Below, piece after piece: positions 59,276-64,000 of a stretch of 64,000 nt of DNA. The stretch's first letter is position 1; each line of letters begins with the position of its first letter. Position numbers and translations under genes: made by a program. Under the pieces are notes generated by a model, which made no database searches, had not been told where the DNA came from, and was given only the letters and a program-made list of their open reading frames with translations. The DNA lies in the NCBI GenBank assembly GCA_024228575.1, contig JAAETH010000276.1:20542-84541 (forward strand), written 5' to 3'. The DNA comes from Actinomycetes bacterium (lineage in GTDB: Bacteria; Actinomycetota; Acidimicrobiia; Acidimicrobiales; Poriferisodalaceae).

Positions 59276-60832
59276 GTGAGCGAGGTGGTGATCCTCGGCG
59301 AGGTCGATACTCCGGGGACCGACGAGGACGAGGCTTCGATGGAGACCTCTGCTTCGTTCGCTCGTCGGCTACTGCTCGGGATCGTTGCAGTTGTGGCCCT
59401 GGGTGGTGTCGGAACCTGGCTGGCTGGCGTCATCTGGCCCGAGCCTCCGTTCGAGCCGCCCGAGGCGGTGCTGGTCCAAGAGAACGCTGCCGTCATGTAC
59501 ATCCGCCAAGACGACGGATCGTTCGGTCGTGTCGAGCTGCCGGGGAACCCGGCCGACTTCGCCAGGACACACGAACTCGCCGACGGCTGGCTCGTACCAG
59601 TCGACGGCTCCCCGGGGACCTCGTTGTTCGTGGTCCCCTACGACGGGGGTGAGGCGTGGGAGTTTGCCCAGGCGAGCTCGTTCAGCACGCAGCACTCGCC
59701 CGAGAAGCCGCACTATTGGGTTGGCGACGATCGGGTCATGATCGCTCGGCCGGGCGTGGTCGAGGTGTACGACCTCGAGCTGAGGCAACGGGCGACCATC
59801 GATCTGGTCGGCCAATTCGAGGGCTTCTCTGGCGACGGCTCGGCGACGATCGAGATCGTCGACTACGACGAGGTGATACTGCGCAGCACGGACGACGGTC
59901 ACGAACTCGTGCGATTCGACAGAGGACCGACCTACCTGGAGCAGGCCGTTGTCGCGGCCGAGGGTGTTGCCGCATGGATCGAGCCGAAGCCAGACGACGA
60001 CGGGAACGATTCGTTCGTCGTGACCTTCCTCGGGCTCGACGGGTCGGAACGCGAGATCGCCTGGTTTGGCGAGTCGGACAGCGACCTGCTGGTGCAGCTG
60101 TTGGGAACCGAGTCGGTCCTCATGACCCAGATCGACACGAGCATGAGCGACGACCTATCGGGCGATATCACGGCCACCGTATGGTCTCTCGATGCTGGCC
60201 TGCAGACGGTTGGAGCTGTGAGCTCGGTCGTTGCCGTCCCGACCGAGAAGGGCTTCTTGAGCATCCTCGCCGATGGTTCCCACAACCGCATGGTCGAGGT
60301 CGCTCGCGACGGGAGCATCGCCGATACTGCCACCCTGGCCTCGGCGAACGGGTTTGGGTACACGTTCCGGCTGCTCGATTCGCACGGTGACCCGTCAAAT
60401 GTCGTGGGGTTCAACTCTTGGTCCGGCGGCGATGGGATCGAACTCGTCGATCTGGAGTCGGGTCGATCGATTGCTGCCGCGGACAATCTATCCCCGGTTG
60501 GAGTGTCGCAACGGGGGCCCGTGGCGGTCCGATTCGGGGACGGCAGTTGGCCCGGACCCGGTTCTCCCGACGAGGTCGATGTCGTGGTCTTGGACCTCGA
60601 GACGGGTGAATCGGTCGAGTTGGCGACAGGCGTCGACCAGCAGTATGTGGTGGTCAACGGAAACGGGGTGTACTTCACGTACGCCGACCCAGAAGACCGA
60701 CCGGGTTTGTGGCGAGTCGATGTAGCGGGCGGCGAACCCGAACAGGTCAGCGAGACGGCTACCCCTTCGGTTTGGTTCCTCCCGCAGATGGGGTTCGCTC
60801 CCGTCCACATTGCGCCGACCTCGCTCCGCTGA
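59276..60832 (+). CDS. Membrane-anchored repeat protein, possible beta-propeller, unknown function
   Basis: This 518-aa protein has one N-terminal anchor helix (about 30-52; LLLGIVAVVALGGVGTWLAG) and an acidic extracytoplasmic domain. That domain has repeated beta strands of about 45 residues, for example DGWLVPVDGSPGTSLFVVPY, GDDRVMIARPGVVEVYDLEL and DEVDVVVLDLETGESVELA. The pattern suggests a propeller, though no named family is recognised. GTG 59276 is used. A strong hairpin overlaps the stop codon. Function unknown. Confidence 0.7.
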   Translation: MSEVVILGEVDTPGTDEDEASMETSASFARRLLLGIVAVVALGGVGTWLAGVIWPEPPFEPPEAVLVQENAAVMYIRQDDGSFGRVELPGNPADFARTHELADGWLVPVDGSPGTSLFVVPYDGGEAWEFAQASSFSTQHSPEKPHYWVGDDRVMIARPGVVEVYDLELRQRATIDLVGQFEGFSGDGSATIEIVDYDEVILRSTDDGHELVRFDRGPTYLEQAVVAAEGVAAWIEPKPDDDGNDSFVVTFLGLDGSEREIAWFGESDSDLLVQLLGTESVLMTQIDTSMSDDLSGDITATVWSLDAGLQTVGAVSSVVAVPTEKGFLSILADGSHNRMVEVARDGSIADTATLASANGFGYTFRLLDSHGDPSNVVGFNSWSGGDGIELVDLESGRSIAAADNLSPVGVSQRGPVAVRFGDGSWPGPGSPDEVDVVVLDLETGESVELATGVDQQYVVVNGNGVYFTYADPEDRPGLWRVDVAGGEPEQVSETATPSVWFLPQMGFAPVHIAPTSLR

Positions 60833-60850
60833 CGCCCCGCCGTCAGCGGA
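60825..60850. terminator. Bidirectional hairpin between convergent genes
   Basis: TCCGCTGACG, loop CCCCGC and CGTCAGCGGA form a perfect 10-bp stem. It overlaps the stop of the propeller-like gene and lies 22 bp before the end of the convergent esterase gene. As a symmetric hairpin it could serve both transcripts. Confidence 0.65.
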
Positions 60851-60871
60851 CCGGGGCCAAGGGGAACGAGG

Positions 60872-63538
60872 TCAGTGGGCCGCTGCCATGTCGAGGACAC
60901 GGACGCCGGGCTGGAATGAAACTCCACCGCGATCGACGGCGTCACCGAAGGCGAACACCTCGCCATCGTTCGTCGCCACCCAGTAGCCGTTTCCGCTGGC
61001 GGTCGGGACGAACTGCACCGGCGTGCCCGTCTCGCAGCGGCCGGTACCGGGCAGAGAGCCGTGGTAGCCGACAGCCCCGAACGCGAACACACCTCCGTCA
61101 CCACCGTGAAGCCAGTATCCCGAGCCATCGGCGTTGACGGCCATCGAGGTCACGGGACTGTTCACGATCATGGCCCCGGTCGAGCCGTGGTAGCCGGCGT
61201 CACCGAACGTGAACACACCTCCGTCGAGCCCCAACAGCCAATAGCCATTGCCCGTCGTAGTGACCTCCATCGACACGATAGGTGCAGCCAGGTCGAGCGA
61301 TCCGGTCGAGCCGTGGAACTGGGCATCACCAAAGGTGAACACCCCTCCGTCCTCGGCCTGGAGCCAGTAGCCGGTGCCTCGAGGGTTCGCCACGAGACGA
61401 ATGATCGGTTCGGCGAGATCGAGGTCTGTCATGTCGCCGTGGAACTGGGCATCGCCGAAGGCGTGCACTCCACCGAGATCGTCGACGATCCAATAGCCGT
61501 TCCCGGTTGCCGTGGCCTCCATCGAGACTGCAGTGCGATCGCTGTCCGACAGGTCGCCGTGGACCGCAAGGCCAAAGCCGTGCACGGCGCCTGACGAGTC
61601 GAGTACCCAATAGCCCTCGGTCGAGGACGGTGCCGGCGAGTGTGCCGGCGTCGAGTCGGCCCGGCACACGTTGCGGCTGGACTGTGGAGTGAAGCCGCCG
61701 CTTCCTGGTCCGACGGCAAACCAACGAAGGGCAGGTTCGAAGAACATCTCGTGGGATCCGTTGAACAACACAAATGTGACCGGGCCAGAAGATCGGCTGA
61801 TCACGACCTCCTTGTCCTCGGGCCCGAAGTATGAGGGAGCATCCGTCTCGCCGATCAGCTCGGGTGGCATGACCAAGTGGTCGAAGTGGTTGACCTGTCG
61901 GCTGGTGAACCGGTCGGCTGGGTCTGCCAGCTGGTTGAAGGCCCTGGCCGCATGTGAGGGAGGAACGAGTGAGTCGCGTAGTCCGCCGGCTATGTAGACG
62001 GGAACGCCTGCAGCGCGGGCAGCGTCGAGATGGGTCATCGGACTTCGTTGCACGCAGCTCTCGTAGGCTGCAGTTCCGGGTCGCGGCGCACCTCCGCAAG
62101 ACCCCTGGATGTGGGAGACGTAGTGACGCCACGGGGCATGAACCTCGTTGTACACATACCAATCCGGCAGGTCGTAGACCGGCACCCACGAGGCGACGCC
62201 CGCGAATAGTTCTGGGTGTCTGCCCGCCATCAGCAGGGCCATGTGACCACCGCCAGAGAAGCCGACGATGAAGACGCGTGCCGGATCGGCACCGCGCTCC
62301 ACCGCGTATTCGATCGAGTCGACGACATCGGCCACCGCAAGATCTGAACCGGTTGCAGCCGGTGTCTTGTTCACGCCGCGGAAATTCGGAGCGATCATGG
62401 CCCAGCCGTTGTCACTTGCCCATTCCCCGTAGGGAATACTCCATTGCTGGTGGTAGGCCGACGACCACGAGTGCAAGACGACCAGGAGTGGTCGATCTTC
62501 AGCGGGGGCGGGAAGCCACATGGCCGGCTGAAGGGAACCATCGGCGCTCGATTGGATGCGCACGTCCTGGGCCTGGGGCACCAGAGCGTTCCATGCGGCC
62601 GGATCGGAGCCCGATCGACTCCTGTAGCCCGTGGTCGCGACCGGCCCGACCGGCGAGATGGCCATCGGAACCGGCCGGGTTGAGATCTGGCTGAGGGTGG
62701 TTCCGGTCGACGAGTCAGGTGACGTTCCGCCTGCAGCCAACCACGACGTCCCATCAGCGTCGAGAACGATGACCCTGTCGCCGTCAGCATCGATGTCGAG
62801 TGCCAGCGATGGCGATCCTGCTCGTGTTCTGGGGATCGACGCGTGTGTGCTCGACGAGAAGGAATGTACGGTGCCGTCCGCGTCGAGAAGGGTGTACCCC
62901 GTCGGAGTCGCTGCGGCGTCGACGATATTCCTCGACCCGCCGTCGTTCGCTCCCCCCAGGAACGTTGTGCCGAACGCCCACACACCTCCGCTCTGATCGA
63001 ATAGCCAGTAGCCATCGCTGTTGGCTACCACGGCGGTTATGGGGTGATGAATCTGGTGGTCGCTTCCGGCGCCGCGGTGGGTGGCATCGCCAAAGGTGTA
63101 GACGGCGCCCTCGGCTGTGGTCATCACGTACCCGTTGCCTGTTGGGGTCAGCGCCGCGTCGACGACAGGCGTGGGCGGGGCTGACCCGGTGAGGTCGCCC
63201 GAATGAATGGCATCACCGAAGACGGCGACCCGACCCATGCTCGTGAAGAGCAGGTATCCCTCTCCCGAAGCGACCGCCTCGATGGCGACCGTGCGCTCTC
63301 CTGGGAACAGGTGGGACCAGTGAAGGCCCCCATACTCGGCGGCCCCGGTGGCGTATACCCGACCAAAGTCGTCGGCGGTCCAGGAGCCGACGCCGTCCGG
63401 ATCGAGAGCGACGTCGACAACGGTTGCGCCGTCTGGACCGGCCACGGTTGCTCGTACAGGCTCGGAAACCCAGATGCTGACCGCGACGAGAGCCAGCGCT
63501 GCCACGATGGACATCGACTTGTGAGACCAGGAACACAT
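60872..63538 (-). CDS. Large secreted alpha/beta hydrolase (esterase/peptidase-like) flanked by about 40-aa repeats
   Basis: This 888-aa protein has a signal peptide (MSIVAALALVAVSIWVSEPV, about residues 9-28). An N-terminal block of about five repeats (about 45-320) follows, such as GNGYVMTTAEGAVYTFGDA. Then comes an alpha/beta-hydrolase domain (about 330-610) with oxyanion stretch LLVVLHSWSSAYHQQWS and nucleophile elbow VGFSGGGHMA. A VYIAGGLRDSLVPPSHAARA segment with the acid and a later His (VNHFDHLVMPPEL) complete the triad. The C-terminal block (about 640-880) has about six further repeats of the type DGGVFTFGDAGYHGSTG, each about 40 residues. Repeat blocks of this type may form a propeller or carbohydrate/cell-wall-binding fold. 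ATG 63538 or 63514 may be the start. The substrate is unknown. Confidence 0.85.
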   Translation of the reverse strand: MCSWSHKSMSIVAALALVAVSIWVSEPVRATVAGPDGATVVDVALDPDGVGSWTADDFGRVYATGAAEYGGLHWSHLFPGERTVAIEAVASGEGYLLFTSMGRVAVFGDAIHSGDLTGSAPPTPVVDAALTPTGNGYVMTTAEGAVYTFGDATHRGAGSDHQIHHPITAVVANSDGYWLFDQSGGVWAFGTTFLGGANDGGSRNIVDAAATPTGYTLLDADGTVHSFSSSTHASIPRTRAGSPSLALDIDADGDRVIVLDADGTSWLAAGGTSPDSSTGTTLSQISTRPVPMAISPVGPVATTGYRSRSGSDPAAWNALVPQAQDVRIQSSADGSLQPAMWLPAPAEDRPLLVVLHSWSSAYHQQWSIPYGEWASDNGWAMIAPNFRGVNKTPAATGSDLAVADVVDSIEYAVERGADPARVFIVGFSGGGHMALLMAGRHPELFAGVASWVPVYDLPDWYVYNEVHAPWRHYVSHIQGSCGGAPRPGTAAYESCVQRSPMTHLDAARAAGVPVYIAGGLRDSLVPPSHAARAFNQLADPADRFTSRQVNHFDHLVMPPELIGETDAPSYFGPEDKEVVISRSSGPVTFVLFNGSHEMFFEPALRWFAVGPGSGGFTPQSSRNVCRADSTPAHSPAPSSTEGYWVLDSSGAVHGFGLAVHGDLSDSDRTAVSMEATATGNGYWIVDDLGGVHAFGDAQFHGDMTDLDLAEPIIRLVANPRGTGYWLQAEDGGVFTFGDAQFHGSTGSLDLAAPIVSMEVTTTGNGYWLLGLDGGVFTFGDAGYHGSTGAMIVNSPVTSMAVNADGSGYWLHGGDGGVFAFGAVGYHGSLPGTGRCETGTPVQFVPTASGNGYWVATNDGEVFAFGDAVDRGGVSFQPGVRVLDMAAAH

Positions 63539-63737
63539 GTAGGTTCCATCGAACTATCGACCACGGTTGTTGAGCCTGACGGTGCGAGGAAAGGCGGAAT
63601 TCACCGTTGACCGAATCGGCCACGTCCGCGATGTGGGCGCCATTCGACCAGGACTCGCCGGGCGGAGGGAGTTGCGCGGCCTCGCTCCAACAAGGTGCAG
63701 CACACCTGATCGTGCCGGCATCTGCTAGAACCAGCGC

Positions 63738-64000
63738 ATGGAAACGCTGAGGCAGCAATGGCGCGACGGAGATGTGACCCTCGGAGGGTGGCTTTCGTCG
63801 GCCAGCTCGACCACAGCGGAATCGATGGCCCGCACGGCACTCGACTATGTCTGCGTCGACATGCAGCACGGCACCAGCGACTACGCGTCCGCGGTAGGGC
63901 AGATTCAAGCGATCATCGCGGCCGGTGGTACACCGATCGCCAGGGTTCCCTGGAACGAACAGGGCATCATCGGCAAGGTGCTCGATGCGGGTGCACTCGG
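63738..64000 (+). CDS. HpcH/HpaI family aldolase, N-terminal part (3' end outside window)
   Basis: The frame from ATG 63738 runs to the right edge (87 codons). It begins METLRQQWRDGDVTLGGWLS and carries TALDYVCVDMQHGTSD, AAGGTPIARVPWNEQG and VLDAGALG. These match class II aldolases of the HpcH/HpaI type (4-hydroxy-2-oxoheptane-1,7-dioate or 2-keto-3-deoxyrhamnonate aldolases), in which the His of MQHG and the Arg of IARVP bind the substrate and metal. Truncated by the window edge. It is divergent from the esterase gene across 199 bp in which nothing notable is seen. Confidence 0.85.
   Translation, partial: METLRQQWRDGDVTLGGWLSSASSTTAESMARTALDYVCVDMQHGTSDYASAVGQIQAIIAAGGTPIARVPWNEQGIIGKVLDAGAL

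Overview
The window is high-GC DNA with short intergenic gaps, frequent 1-20 bp gene overlaps and many GTG/TTG starts. Its gene content is actinobacterial: an F420-type LLM oxidoreductase, a PspC/LiaF-like protein, a rhomboid with an N-terminal zinc finger, a DUF4349 lipoprotein, a YczE family protein, and several acyl-CoA dehydrogenases and a CoA transferase. I infer an aerobic, probably aquatic member of Acidimicrobiia or a relative. No tRNA, rRNA, CRISPR array, insertion sequence or phage gene was seen.

The most notable content is two genes whose reading frames are broken by one in-frame TGA that looks like selenocysteine. (1) 22632-23147 (minus) encodes a UGSC-family protein. TGA falls exactly at the U of U-G-S-C, and a perfect 8-bp hairpin with a GTG loop follows 11 nt later. 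The gene ends a three-gene operon with an Asp-nucleophile alpha/beta hydrolase and a thioredoxin-fused partner protein (22632-25523). (2) 54541-55230 (minus) encodes a MerB-like (organomercurial/alkylmercury lyase family) protein. Its TGA aligns with the second catalytic cysteine of MerB, and a 6-bp hairpin with a GGTC loop follows 13 nt later. It is followed by an SDR gene. An ordinary annotation would split both into two short ORFs. The Sec machinery (selA, selB, selC, selD) is not in this window and is predicted elsewhere in the genome.

Layout. 1-6.6 kb: flavin disulfide-oxidoreductase relative, rhomboid, YbaK deacylase, LLM oxidoreductase, and a GGDEF-EAL sensor. 6.6-15.6 kb: class I fumarase with a DUF2238-like membrane protein, an IF2B-like protein, a PspC/LiaF-like protein, an ABC-F ATPase and a UvrD-type helicase. 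15.7-22.5 kb: two more membrane GGDEF-EAL proteins around an acyl-CoA dehydrogenase. 22.6-25.5 kb: the UGSC operon. 25.6-30.2 kb: PilT, an MBL-fold hydrolase, a MauE-like protein and a divergent FtsH-like protease. 30.2-39 kb: oligopeptidase B, gamma carbonic anhydrase family protein, a heterodimeric ABC exporter, an unknown protein and a lone SufB. 39-48.2 kb: class III cyclase with a DUF4097-like protein, DUF4349 lipoprotein, CMD protein, acyl-CoA dehydrogenase with sulfatase, a small SpoT/MESH1-like HD hydrolase, a nitroreductase and a DUF4230-like protein. 48.2-51.5 kb: a TetR regulator divergent from a quinone reductase-like operon, with a clear operator. 51.4-64 kb: CoA transferase, thioesterase, SDR plus MerB-like selenoprotein, a DMFase-like protein, VOC, DUF3293, RNA ligase-like and YczE proteins, a large secreted esterase with repeats, and the start of an HpcH/HpaI aldolase.

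Common themes are redox and thiol/selenol chemistry, cyclic nucleotide signalling (three GGDEF-EAL proteins, one class III cyclase, one alarmone-hydrolase-like protein) and acyl-CoA metabolism. All functions are inferred from motifs recognised by eye. No database search was possible.
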